NCBI RefSeq assembly: GCF_038095975.1
Contig: NZ_CP146003.1
Span: forward strand, 186,001-250,000
Length of the DNA: 64,000 bases
Reading direction: 5' to 3'
From: Mesomycoplasma ovipneumoniae
GTDB taxonomy: Bacteria; Bacillota_I; Bacilli_A; Mycoplasmatales; Metamycoplasmataceae
Of this stretch, positions 1-10,666 are shown one piece after another (position 1 is the first letter of the stretch; each line of letters starts with the position of its first letter). The notes under the pieces are model-generated. The model did not search any database. It was not told where the DNA came from and saw only the letters and a list, made by a program, of their open reading frames with translations. A program made the position numbers and the translations under genes.

Positions 1-239
1 GAGTATTAGGTCCAAATGATGAGTATATTTCAACAATTAATGGAGGTTCGCCACTTACATTTTTACAAAGTTGGAATTATTCAACAGCAACTCATAATTA
101 TTTTGGAATAAATTGACAAAATGAAAAACCGCTTGAACTAGAAAGTAAATATAGTTTATCATCAATGATAATGAGACTAAATGCTCAAAATCCGCGTGAA
201 TACAGTCTTCCTTGGTTTTTCAAGGATTTTGAAAAATAA
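1..239 (+). CDS. C-terminal end of an unidentified protein (5' truncated by window edge)
   Basis: An open frame enters from the left edge and ends at a TAA, giving about 78 C-terminal residues with one TGA read as Trp (INWQNEKP). The tail reads QNPREYSLPWFFKDFEK. I do not recognise the family and see no membrane segment. A diverged copy of the last codons and of the downstream non-coding sequence recurs about 840 bp further on, past element A, so a second paralogous 3' end once existed here. Coding frame is confident; function unknown. Confidence 0.6.
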
Positions 240-343
240 AATAATTTTAAAGTCACAAAAATTAGCTTATTAATTTAGTCTATTTATTTAAATATTTCTA
301 TTTTAGCTAATTTTATTGACATTAAAACTAAAAGGTTCAAAAT
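187..343 (+). repeat. Direct repeat, copy 1 (gene 3' end plus trailer)
   Basis: About 157 bp covering the last codons of the truncated gene and its trailer is repeated with clear divergence at 1026-1183; both copies share AATCCGCG, CCTTGGTTTT and TTATTAATTTAGTCTATTTA. It ends exactly where the right terminal repeat of element A begins. Confidence 0.8.
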
Positions 344-1025
344 CCCTAGTTTCCCAGTTTGATGACATAATCCTAAAAAAGTGTCCTGGTTTATTATTTG
401 GGCACTTTTTTAACTTTTTTGACAAACTCAGAAAAATAACTATCAAAGCAAAAACACTAAATTTTAAATCTAGCCATCACGAAAGAAAAATCTACTACTA
501 AGCAAACTAAAAAAGCTAAAATTTTAACTTAAAAAGCAAAATTATGAATTTTTAAACTACTTTTTTAGTTTAAAAGACTAACAAAAATCATAAAAAATAC
601 AACTACTATTTAAACTCAATGCAAATAAAAAACTCGTTTTATTTGCAGCGAGCCTAAAAAACATATGAAGTTTTGAAAGAACAATAACCAAAAGCCTTAA
701 ATTTATAGATTTCTAAACGGTTAAATTTAAGGCATACCATCATATTTGAAAATACAATGGAAAAGCCGCATTTTCAAATTTTTTTATGACAAAAACATTC
801 TTAATTCCCCCTTAATTCAATATCAAAATTTATTAATTATTCTTAGTGATGATCATTATAACATAATTTTATTTTAGACCAAACATTTTTTTTTTTTTTT
901 TTGCAAAAGGCCGATTTTAAAACAATAAAAATTAAGATTTTAGCCTCAAAAATCGCGATTTACGGGCATTTTTTGTATTTATATTGACTAAAAAGTAAAT
1001 TTTGCCATCAAACGTCAAACTCAGG
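344..1025 (-). repeat. Repeat element copy A (MITE-like, minus orientation)
   Basis: This is one of six related intergenic elements and is read on the minus strand. Its ends are inverted repeats of each other: CCCTAGTTTCCCAGTTTGAT at the low end and TTTGCCATCAAACGTCAAAC running into CTCAGG at the high end. Inside, on the minus strand, lie a 17-nt A tract, -35 TTGGTC (877-882), 16 bp, -10 TATAAT (855-860), a GGGGGAA ribosome-binding site, a five-codon ORF MFLS-stop (784-798) and a perfect 12-bp hairpin (694-733) followed by TTTT. A second hairpin containing GTGTCC/GGGCAC lies near the low end. No transposase is encoded. It sits exactly between the two 157-bp direct repeats. Confidence 0.75.
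690..848 (-). ncRNA. Candidate structured RNA of element A
   Basis: The span runs from the start expected about 7 nt after TATAAT to the U run after a perfect GCCTTAAATTTA/TAAATTTAAGGC stem. It contains the MFLS micro-ORF. Stem bases covary with other copies (CCTTA/TAAGG here, CCCTA/TAGGG in B, CCATA/TATGG in F). Transcription is inferred. Confidence 0.45.
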
Positions 1026-1183
1026 AAAATCCGCGCGAATACAATATCCCTTGGTTTTTTCAAAAATTTTAAAAAGTAAAATAATTTTAGAGCCCAAAAA
1101 TTAGTTTATTAATTTAGTCTATTTATTTTAAATTTTCTATTTTTACCGATTTTATTGACATTAAAATTAAAAAGTTAATAATC
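1026..1183 (+). repeat. Direct repeat, copy 2 (decayed gene 3' end)
   Basis: This diverged copy of 187-343 begins exactly where element A ends. In one frame it still reads ENPREYNIPWFFQKF-stop, the counterpart of QNPREYSLPWFFKDFEK at the end of the left-edge gene. It is a remnant of a paralogous gene end with no upstream coding sequence left. Confidence 0.75.
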
Positions 1184-1310
1184 CATTTAGTCTAAAAAGT
1201 CGCAAAAATTTGTAAAAAAATACTAAAAAAAGAGTAAAATTTATTTCTAAAAGGTAAAATGAAGTAAATTTTACTTTTTTATTTAATAAAATCATAAAAA
1301 AACACCATTG

Positions 1311-1363
1311 TAGTGCTATAATTTTAAATATTTGATTAAAAACCACATAGAGGAAAAATATAT
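1311..1363 (+). promoter_or_regulatory. Promoter and ribosome-binding site of the first adhesin pair
   Basis: An extended -10 (TGCTATAAT; TATAAT at 1317-1322) lies 41 bp before the ATG, with AGAGGAAA as the ribosome-binding site. No convincing -35 is seen; the TG extension may compensate. A small AAGTAAA/TTTACTT hairpin with a T run (1262-1280) lies upstream and may end transcription coming from the left. Confidence 0.6.
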
Positions 1364-4300
1364 ATGCCTAAAAATACTAATAGATTAGCAATAGCAATAA
1401 CCGCTGTTGGTGGTGTTGCTATTTTTGCAACGACTATTGGGCTTGTAACTCGAATTCGCTATACAGGAGAAAATCCCCGAGCTGAATTAGAAAGTTTAGT
1501 TTCGCGAGTCCAAAATGTTGCCTTTAAATCTGATGTCTTTGATGATTCTACCACATATAGCCAAATAAAGTCACAACTTTTTGACCAAAGTGGAAAATTA
1601 TTAGCTGGCACAGATTTAAATAAATTTATATCTTTTTACACACAGGTTAACTCCAAACTACGTAAATTTGAGCCAACTTTTGCACCAAATAAGCCATTTT
1701 TAGAATTTATTGACTTAATTCCAAATGATAATGATCAAAGTTTTGAGCTCCGTTTCCGTGCAAAGCACCAAGTTGATAACAACCACACAGCATTTTCAAC
1801 AATTATTTCAAAAAAAGTTTCTTATGCACAACGTTCACAATTTGCTCTTGCCGAATTTAATTCAAACTTAGAAAAAATAACTAAAAGTTTCAAAGAAAAC
1901 ATTCAAAATCTAAGAAGACAAGATTTTAGTTCTAGTGTTATAAATCCAAGTTTAACTGACCAAAAAATCGCATCGTTAACTCGTGCAGAAGATTTTGCCG
2001 CTGATGTTAATAAATCTGGAACTGAAGCAGAGGCTATTGAAAAAATAAGTCAATATTTCCCTGATTTTCAAAAATTAATTAACGAATTAAACTTTGACAA
2101 AAATAATTTTTTCCCTTTCAAACAAGGAACAATTTACAATTTTAGTTTAGAAAAACATCCTGGAACAAATAATTTTATTTCAGTTGGTCCAAATTCAGTT
2201 CCAAGTTTTTTAGTTAAGGCTGAATTAAGCGATGATGCAAAATTTGAGCTTAAAAATTTCAATATCGAAGATGCCCAATTACTTGAAAAAATTGATTTAG
2301 TTCCGCAGTCTAGTTCAAGTTCTGAATCAAGTCAGGATCAAACTGCAGAAAAACAAGCAACTTATTTTGCCGATGTAGACGATATTTTGTCAAAAATTTC
2401 ACTCAGAAAATTACAGTTTACTGATTTTAAAGTTGGAAGTACGCCAGTAGATACTCAAGTTCAAGCTCAGGCTAGTTTAGTAGCTTCTGGAAATATTAAC
2501 CAACTAGTTCAAGTTGCCGCCGATCTTACCCAAGGTCAAGCCCAACCTCAAGCTGCGGAATCTGGACAAACTACTGGGGGAACTGGGCAGCAAACCGGGC
2601 AACAAGGAAGTACAGGATCAACTGGAACAGGCGGAGTGGCAGCCGCAGGAGCAGCGGGAGCTGAAGAAGGATCAAATGGATCAACCACAGAACAGCAAAC
2701 TGACGGACAAACCACCACAGAACAACCTCCCGTAACTACTCCAGCTCAACCTGAAGACAAAACAAAAGAATTAGTCAAATATCTTGAAATTTCAACTCGC
2801 ACTGTAAATGATTTTTTCGCTAGTTTTAATAAAAAAATATACTCTTCTGTTAGAGAAAAATCTAAAGAAGTAGTAGATAAAATAAATTCTGAATTATTAA
2901 TTAAGCCAATTTCCCTTGATTTTGGTGATTTTAATCAGTATTTTGGTCAAAAACAACCTCAAGGTGTTGATTTTTACTTAGATCTTTCTAAAGCACAAGA
3001 AAAAGATGGTGTTAATGCAGAAAATTCAAATCTTGAAATTCCAGTTGTTATTAATCTTTATTCAAGTTTTTTTGGTGACTCAGAAAACAAACTTTTAGGA
3101 TCTAAAACTTCAGTTTTTGAAATTCCTAATTTCAAGAAGGTTGGAACACAAACTGGTGCAGGCACAAATATTGAATCTAATTTAGATACAGAGCGAAAAA
3201 CATTTTATAATCTTGACGGTTTACCTTCAACTTCTTCTCAAGCAACTGCAGTTACTGTTTCAACAGCTGCATCAACTACCCCAACAAATAAACAAATTAG
3301 AATTGGTTCAACAACAGCTTATATTTCTAAAACTGAATTAGAAAATTTAATCGGTCAAACTGGTGGAAGTAGCGAGGGAACCGAGCAAAACAGCGAATCA
3401 AAAGCTCCTAAATTTGAAGAAATTAAGAAAATTATCGGAAATCCTTTCCAATATGCCTATGATTTTGATGCAAATGAATCAATGCTAAAAGCTTGAGTTG
3501 GACAGCAAAAATTCCCTAAAATCGAAGATTTTGCTAATTTTACGGAAAATAATTTCATTGCATCAGATTACAAAATTAAATCATTAAAATCTGATAAATT
3601 CTTCAAAAATGAATATGATGTTGCTTCCTTTTATGCGTATTTAATCCAAATGGAACCTGCTCAGGTTTTAAATTATCTATTTGAAATTGCTAAAGCAAAC
3701 GGTTTAGTTGATAAAAATGCTTCAATTAATCTAAATGATATAAAAGATGACAATATTTTCAAAATTGCCTCAGACGTTAAATTTAAGACAACTCAAGATA
3801 ACCCAGTTTATTCACTTGATTTTAACAATCAGTTTTTAGGTTTTGATTCTCGTGGTTGAATTTCTAATCTATTTTTACCAAAAAGTGTTTGGCAAAAAAC
3901 AAATACTTTAATTAATGACAGTGATATTTTTAACCAATTAAATCAATATTCACCTGTAAAAGTTGAGTCAAATACATCAACTAGTTCAGGAATGAATGGT
4001 TCAGGAACAGGCGATGATCTTTATAAATCATTGCAAGATGCTGCTAAAAAAATTAAAGAAGAACTGAAAAAACAAAGCTCCTCAATTTTGAAAGCTGGTG
4101 TTGATGGTAATGGTGGCGGAGGCGGAGGAGCTGGCGCTGGTGGTTCAGGTTCAACTACACCATCTACAATTGAAGCTGAAATCAAAAAATTCTTCCAAGA
4201 AAAAACACAATCACTTAGCACTTTAAAAGATTTATTGCTAGCATTTTACTATAAAGCTAAAGAATTAAGCAACTTTAGTGCTTGATCAAAATTAGGTAAT

Positions 4301-4867
4301 GATCTAGATTATAAAATTATTTTTGAAAAACACTCAGGTTCAACTTCATCAGGTGGTGGTGAAACTCTTACTACACCTTCTGGACTTGAGGACTATAAAT
4401 TAACTTATTATTACAAGGTTTTTGACAAAAATACAGGTGTTGATAAATATCAAACTCCAAAAATTGACTTAAATTTATGAGTTAATAAACAAGATACTCA
4501 AAGAACTGAAAGAGATGAATTAAATAAAGCTGTTTTAAGTATTCCGCCATCATTTTCGCTATTTTACCTTAAAAAAGAGGAATTTGAGAAGCTCAAAAAA
4601 GGTGAATCTGATCAAACTACAGACAATAAAAAATTTGAAGAAACTTCAGCATTCAAAGAAATTCAAGCAAAAATTCAAGAAAACAATAAAGATCTCAAAC
4701 TCTCAGTTGTTTCAATAGACGAAGATAAAATCAGTCCGCAAAAATTCAAAGTTGTGAATTTGCAAATCGAAAAAACTACACCAACAGCTGCCGACGGTTC
4801 AGCTTCTCAGTCAGTTAAGTCAAGTCTTAGTTTCCAAGTTAGAATTGCACTAGACGATACACAATAA
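1364..4867 (+). CDS. P97-like cilium adhesin family protein
   Basis: A 1167-residue surface protein, open across several TGA-Trp codons up to TAA. Residues ~7-29 form one hydrophobic anchor, with a short Lys/Asn head inside and the rest outside. The segment after the anchor (RIRYTGENPRAELESLVSRV) closely matches the other P97-like protein here (NIKYNSENPRTQVNQFASRV), so the two are paralogs. Residues ~395-465 are low complexity, rich in Q, G, T and A, and a Gly run (VDGNGGGGGGAGAGG) lies near residue 920; neither is a P97 R1 or R2 array. In this family such proteins bind cilia, glycosaminoglycans or host proteins and are often cleaved at the surface; whether this one does is unknown. It is followed after 33 bp by its P102-like partner, presumably in one operon. 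Confidence 0.85.
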
Positions 4868-4900
4868 TAAGAAAATTTCTACCATTTTAAAGGAGAAAAA

Positions 4901-7900
4901 ATGTTAAATAAAGAAAATAAATCCAAAAGTATAAAAACAATAATTTCAACAGGTTTTTCGATCACCGCAATTCTTACAACAATCGTTGCAGTTCCTATTG
5001 GCTTAACAATTTTTGAGCGTTCATATAGTTCGCAAATTTTTGGAAACGTTGATAAAAATGAAGTTGTCAATTTAAAAACTCAGTCTACTTTTAGCGAAGA
5101 AGATTTTATTAATGTCCTTAATGAACTAAAGTTACATGACCAGTACAAAAATTTATCAGCAAAAACAGCACTTGCACTGGCTAAAAATCCTTCATATGCA
5201 TTTAATTTTTTAAATGCATATGACTTTAGTCCAATTACTAAACACAATTTCCGGGTAGTTTTAGACATTGAAAAAGCAAATGCTTCTGGCACTGAAGTAA
5301 AAAATGTTGTAGTTTATGCTCATTCAGATCAATTCAAACTTACTTATTCAAAACAGACTGACCTCAAAGGCTTTGCCCAAAGTGATAAGGCTGATGGCGA
5401 TTTAGTTGGATTCCAAATTGACCTTGAAAAGTCAAAACTAGAACTTACAGGCACAAAAAATTCCAATTTAGTAGCCTCAGAGGTTGCTTTTAAACTTGAT
5501 AATGACTTTCAAGCTTTTTACAAAAGAACACGTTCAAAATCACAAGCTTTTTCTGATGCTTTATTCCAAAATGGACTGGCTTATAATTTAGTTAATACTT
5601 TAGGTCTGCCTTCAATTTTGGAAAAAGGTTATGTTTTGGCACCAAAAACAGTTGAAAACCAAAAAGCTAAACAAGAAAAAATAGTTATGGTTGGTGATTC
5701 AGACACCAAAAGAGTTGATAGTCTAATGAAAGTTGAAAACTTAGTTTTCAAAAATCTTAACGATAATGACGGAACTCTTTCAATTTCTTTTGAGCTAAAA
5801 AATCCAACAGGCAAACTTATCAGAGAATTTGACTTTCCAATTTTAGGAATTAAAAAATTAAGCGATGATGTAAAAACTGTTGAGCAAAAAATTCTTTCAC
5901 AATTTAGCGATTTTGTTCAATTAAAACCACTGGTTCAAATTGCACTTGTCAAAGATAACCTAAGTTTGGCCCAAATCGTCTACAAAACCGACAATAACCC
6001 CGTTAATCTCGCAACAGTCTTGAGCAAAATTACGCAAAACTCGCAACAAAATGGACGACAGAGCCAAGTTTCGACCCAACTTTTCCAAGATTCAGGCCAA
6101 AATTCACAAGCTAATAATGCCAAAGTTGACATAAACCGCCAAGATTTAAGCGCTTTTTTCAATTTAAAGTCTGAAAAATTCCAAGTTCCTGGACTTGATG
6201 GTTATTTTGTTAAAATTAACAGCATTAAATTAGCAGAAAATTTAACCCAAGCGCAAAAAGATAAACTTGTAGAAGAAAATAAAGTTTCTTTTGAAGTTGA
6301 TTTTCAAATTGAAAAACAACTAAATATTGAAGCGCCTTACCTTGAAAGTGAATTTGTTCAGTCAAATTATCCAAAAGTTCTTGAATCTTCGCTTGCAAGT
6401 TTAGGAAAAGGAAATGATTCTAAATTTGTTTTAGTTGATCTTGGTTCTTCAAAATCTAATGTTGAAGTTCAACTTGATTATGATGAAAATCAGCGAAAAG
6501 TTTTAAATGCTGTTTTAGAACAAAATTCAGAAGACTTTACAAATTTAGACAAAATCGATCCTCAAGATCCAAAGTTTGAAAACTTTAATCCTCTAGCTAA
6601 AACTTTTGAATTCAAAGAAAATCCTAATGGTCCAAAATTAACTTTAGAATATGTTAAATCTCTTGTGTCAGAAGTTGTTGAAGATGCTAAAAAACAAAAA
6701 ACTTTTACCGAAGTAGCTAAAAAACTTTTCATTTTAGATCTTGGAATGGAGCCGGAAAGTGTCAGCGCTCTCCAAAAATATATAGATAGAAATAAACCAA
6801 GATTTGAGCCAACTTCTAAAGACACTGGTAGCGAAAAACCAGCAGAAGGTGAGAAAGAATCTGAGAAAAAAACAGAAGAAGGTGAAACAACTGGAAGCCA
6901 ACCAGCAGAATCTCAACCATCAACTGGTGCTCCAGCCGCTGGAGCTGGAGCTGCCGGTACTGCCGCCACTTCAACTACCTCAGAAAATGGAGTCCAAGCA
7001 ACCTTATCAACAACAGCATTCGAAGATGATTCAAACACTAAAACTAATACTGAATCAAAAGAAATTTCAACTTTTAAAGGTTTAGGTGTTGAACTTTGAG
7101 CATTTTTACAAAAATCTAATTATTCTGCACTTGGTCAAACTGATTATCAAGCAGAAGTAGTTACAAAATCTGATAGTCAAATTGATGTAATTCTTACTTT
7201 TGGAACAAAAACTGAAACAGAGCTAAAAGATTCAAATCCTAAAGCTATTTTCTCAATTACACAATTAGAAAACGATGCTGATTATGATGTTTTAAGAAGT
7301 TATAATCCAACTGTATTTTTTGATTTTCGCCAAAATCAAAAAACAGATGGCAGTGATAAAATTACAAAAATACAACCGCTTAACCGTGGCGATGTAAAAA
7401 TTGATCTTGAAAAAGATAAAGATAATGTTGCTAGTAAACATGGATTATTAGTAAAAAAAGCCGTTGAAATTAAAGAAGTTCCTACGGCTCCAGGTCAGGA
7501 GAAACCAGCTGAAACGACAGCACAAGCAGCAACCGCTGAAACAGCTACAGCGCCAGCAAGTACAGAAACAACAGCTGCTATGCCAACAAGCACAACAGCT
7601 ACAGTGCCTACTGAAACAACAGTAGCAACTACAGTGCCAACAACCGAAGTAGCGACAACCACCACAATGGAAACTCCAACAACCACAGCTACACCTACTG
7701 TTGAACCTAAAAAACAAGTTCTTGAATCTGGAGTAATATTTTTAGCTTTTCAACCACATAATATTGACAGCAATAAAAAACATTATTTAATTTCATCTAA
7801 AGATGGTAAAGGTATTTTTATTAAAAAAGTCAAATTAGGTGATGGTAAAATTGAGAAATATGTTTTAGGAATTGATGAAAATCCGGGAGATGCTACTTCT

Positions 7901-8443
7901 GAAAATGGTAGTGATAGTGGCGAAGGCGCTGATAGAGATGCCGAAGGTACAACTGTTGAATCATTTGTTGCTTTAATTTCTGGAACTGAAGTAGAAAAGA
8001 CCGATGATTTCCTTCAATTTAATGGTTCAGGTTCAAGTTCTGATGAAACAGAAAATACAGAAATTACTGTACCATTTGGATTTAAACAAACTAATGTAGA
8101 TAAAGGTGTAGCTGATGACTTTGACTTTATTAAAGATGGGGATTTAATGTTCCTAACTTTAATAAAAGATAAAGAGAAATGGACAATTCGACTTACTTCA
8201 TCAAAAGCAAAAAACCCTTACAGTCAAAGAATTTCTAGTACTTTAGATCTAGATGCGTTCCCTGATTTTAACACTAAAAATCTAACTTGAACTCATTTAG
8301 GTCCTAATACTAAAGCTGAAACTGTATCTCCAACAAAAATCTTGTTTAAAGGTTTTGCAGTTTATGATTCCCCTACATTGGCAACTAATGTTGAGGCAGT
8401 CTCAAACTTAAATAATCTTTTTATTAAAAAATTCATTAAATAA
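4901..8443 (+). CDS. P102-like adhesin family protein
   Basis: 1180 residues, second gene of the adhesin operon, with an AAAGGAG ribosome-binding site just before the ATG. Residues ~12-35 form a single membrane anchor; the remainder should be extracellular. A Glu/Gly/Ala-rich linker (~residues 640-700) and a Thr/Ala/Pro-rich linker (~865-935, TTEVATTTTMETPTTT) separate larger folded parts. A C-terminal segment (GVIFLAFQ, HYLISSKDGKGIFIKK) matches the P102-like protein of the second pair (GVLYLAFS, HYLLSDKDGKGIFIQK), which establishes paralogy. P102-family members bind fibronectin, plasminogen or cilia in M. hyopneumoniae; the ligand here is not known. A strong terminator follows. Confidence 0.85.
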
Positions 8444-8464
8444 TTTTTTAATAAAAAAATAAAA

Positions 8465-8510
8465 ATACAAAAAAGTAAACTTTTGTCTTTAAAAGTTTAC
8501 TTTTTTGTAT
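8465..8510 (+). terminator. Terminator after the first adhesin operon
   Basis: A perfect 20-bp inverted repeat (ATACAAAAAAGTAAACTTTT and its complement) surrounds a 6-nt loop. Its descending arm carries a T6 run. It could work on both strands. Confidence 0.85.
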
Positions 8511-8564
8511 TAATAACAATAGTTTATATTAAAATATAAAATAAAATATTATAATTATTATATT

Positions 8565-8894
8565 ATGCGAACAAATCCTTTTTATTCTGGAATTAGACTA
8601 ATAGATCTTCCACAACCGGTTTTAATTAGTCTTTCTGTTATTTTCTTTGTTCTTGCGATAATTTCAATTTCATTTCACAAATATACAAGAAAAAAAATTC
8701 AACAATACAAAGAACTTCAAATGGAAGATTGAAAAAGAGAAAATCCCGGCAAAAAACATTTTACTTACGAGCAGACAAAAATGTTTTTACCCGCTTGGCA
8801 AAGAGCAAAATATAATGCCCATATTTTTTTGTGTGTAATTTTTGTTGTTGGCGGTTTTGTTTTTGCATTTGGCAACACCTTAACAACTTTATAA
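8565..8894 (+). CDS. Small two-helix membrane protein, function unknown
   Basis: 109 residues. Hydrophobic segments at ~20-37 (VLISLSVIFFVLAIISIS) and ~90-106 (FLCVIFVVGGFVFAFG) flank a basic, charged middle (KYTRKKIQQY, EDWKRENPGKK), so both ends likely face the same side. One TGA is read as Trp. It starts about 120 bp after the adhesin terminator and is separated from nrdF by another hairpin, so it is probably its own unit; TATAAT-like boxes precede it. I do not recognise a family and no ribosome-binding site is obvious. Confidence 0.7.
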
Positions 8895-8993
8895 GTCTAA
8901 TTTTGTTGTTTTTGTCTTTAAAATTATTTTTTCCTAGTTTTTTCCAAAAGCTTCGAAACTAATAAAAAAATTTTTAATCTATTCGCCCCCCAA

Positions 8994-9040
8994 ATTCAAA
9001 AAAATCCTATGAATTCAAAGGGTTTTTTTGAATTTTTTTG
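8994..9040 (+). terminator. Hairpin terminator between the small membrane protein and nrdF
   Basis: ATTCAAAAAAATCCT and AGGGTTTTTTTGAAT pair over 15 bp with one G-T wobble around a 10-nt loop, and a T7 run follows. Confidence 0.7.
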
Positions 9041-9162
9041 TGTCAAAAAAAATAAAAAAAATTTTTTAAAAAAATAAATTTTCTTTATTTGCCTTTTCTT
9101 TTGGTAAAATTATATTCCATTTAATTTTTTAATTATTCAAAGAGCTATTTAGAGGTGGAAAA

Positions 9163-10209
9163 ATGAGTCAAGAAAACAACAATTTAAAAATTAAACAAAA
9201 AAATGATTACTATAACCTTTCAGTTTCGCCTCTGGAATATGCCTATAATAATTTTTCGGGCAAAATGCGTTCAGTAAACTGAAATGTCATCAATGATCCT
9301 AAAGATTTAGAAGTTTGAACCCGTGTAGTTCAAAACTTTTGAATTCCAGAAAAAATTCCGCTTTCAAACGATTTAGAATCATGAAGAAGTCTGTCACCAG
9401 AATGACAACAACTTGTAACCCGAACTTTTACTGGTCTAACTCTGCTTGATACAATTCAAGCAACAATTGGTGATGTAGCCCAAATTGGTCATTCTCTGAC
9501 CGATCACGAGCAAGTTATATATGCTAATTTTGCCTTTATGGTAGGGGTTCATGCTCGTTCTTATGGTTCGATTTTTTCAACTTTTTGTTCAAGTGAAGAA
9601 ATCGAAGAGGCACACAATTGAGTAATAAATAACGAAAAATTACAAAAAAGAGCAAGAATTCTAATCCCTTTTTATGTTGGAAAAGATCCTTTAAAATCAA
9701 AAGTTGCTGCCGCACTAATGCCTGGTTTTCTACTTTATGGCGGTTTTTATCTTCCTTTTTACCTTTCTTCACGTTCAAAACTGCCAAATACTTCTGATAT
9801 AATCCGTTTAATTTTACGCGACAAAGTGATCCACAATTATTATTCAGGCTATAAATATCAAAGAAAAGTTGAAAAATTAAGCCCTGAAAAACAAAAAGAA
9901 ATGAAAGACTTTGTTTTTGATTTACTTTATAAATTAATTGACTTAGAAAAAGATTATTTATATGACTTATATTCTGAAGTTGGAATTGCTGAATCTGCAA
10001 TAAAATTTAGTCTTTATAATGCTGGCAAATTTTTACAAAATTTAGGATATGACTCACCTTTTACAAAAGAAGAAACTGAAATTGAACCTGAAGTTTTTAG
10101 CCAATTATCAGCCCGGGCAGACGAGAATCATGATTTTTTCTCAGGAAATGGTTCTTCTTATGTAATGGCTCTTGCTGAAGAAACTGAAGATGAAGACTGG
10201 GAGTTCTAA
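9163..10209 (+). CDS. nrdF: Ribonucleotide reductase R2 subunit, metal-free class Ie (VPK type)
   Basis: 348 residues; ATG with AGAGGTGG ribosome-binding site. It is the radical-carrying subunit for making dNTPs with NrdE. The NrdF fold is clear (TRTFTGLTLLDTIQ, HARSYGSIFST, GYKYQ). Aligned to classical NrdF, Asp96, His130 and His224 are kept, but the three Glu ligands are replaced: Val127 (FMVGVHARSY), Pro187 (LMPGFLLY) and Lys221 (RDKVIHNYY). This VPK set defines class Ie R2, which works without metal and carries a DOPA radical on the equivalent of Tyr134 (published for Mesoplasma florum). NrdI, needed to make that radical, is the next gene, 1 bp away. Family and substitutions are seen directly; chemistry is from the published family. 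Confidence 0.95.
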
Positions 10210-10210
10210 A

Positions 10211-10666
10211 ATGGAAAATAACAAAAAACTCTATGAATTAGGCGATTATTCTAAACCTAAAGGCGAAATTTTTCTTGTTTATTTCTCTTCAATTTCTAAT
10301 AATACTCACCGTTTTATTGAAAAACTTGGCTTTAAAAATCAAAGAATTCCAATTGATATTGACTCTCAAATTCAAGTTGATCAAGATTATGTACTTTTTT
10401 GCCCTACTTACAGCGGCGGAAAAGGTGAAACAAGCGGATCGGTGCCAAAACCGGTAATAAAATTTTTAAATAATGAACAAAACCGTAAATTTTGTAAAGG
10501 AGTTATTGCCTCTGGAAACACTAATTTTGGCGATACATACGCTCTTGCTGGCCCGGTTTTGTCAAAAAAATTGAATGTCCCTTTTTTATATCACTTTGAG
10601 CTCTTAGGGACTTCTGAAGATGTTATTAATGTTAAGACAATACTAAATAATTTTTGGGAAAAATAG
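10211..10666 (+). CDS. nrdI: Flavodoxin-like NrdI
   Basis: 151 residues, starting 1 bp after nrdF and ending directly against the nrdE ATG, so translation is coupled. NrdI is an FMN protein that supplies the oxidant used to generate the R2 radical. Recognisable parts are the N-terminal phosphate-binding loop (VYFSSISNNTHRF), the PTYSGG loop and the conserved GVIASGNTNFGDTYALAG segment followed by PFLYHFELLGT. The upstream in-frame extension is rejected because the ATG at 10211 gives the normal family length. With class Ie R2 proteins NrdI oxidises the radical tyrosine to DOPA, which fits the VPK substitutions in the neighbouring nrdF. Confidence 0.93.
   Translation: MENNKKLYELGDYSKPKGEIFLVYFSSISNNTHRFIEKLGFKNQRIPIDIDSQIQVDQDYVLFCPTYSGGKGETSGSVPKPVIKFLNNEQNRKFCKGVIASGNTNFGDTYALAGPVLSKKLNVPFLYHFELLGTSEDVINVKTILNNFWEK

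Noticed and set aside
316-501. 61-codon plus-strand ORF at the left
   Set aside because: It lies across the end of repeat element A and starts in the adjoining direct repeat. No ribosome-binding site or family resemblance; other copies do not keep the frame.
3494-3496. Apparent premature stop (TGA) in the first adhesin and many other genes
   Set aside because: The same frame continues with homologous sequence in every case, so TGA encodes Trp rather than marking pseudogenes.
7448-7717. Cys-rich 89-codon ORF on the minus strand
   Set aside because: It is the antisense reading of the Thr/Ala-rich linker of the P102-like gene; codon composition and context show the plus strand is coding.
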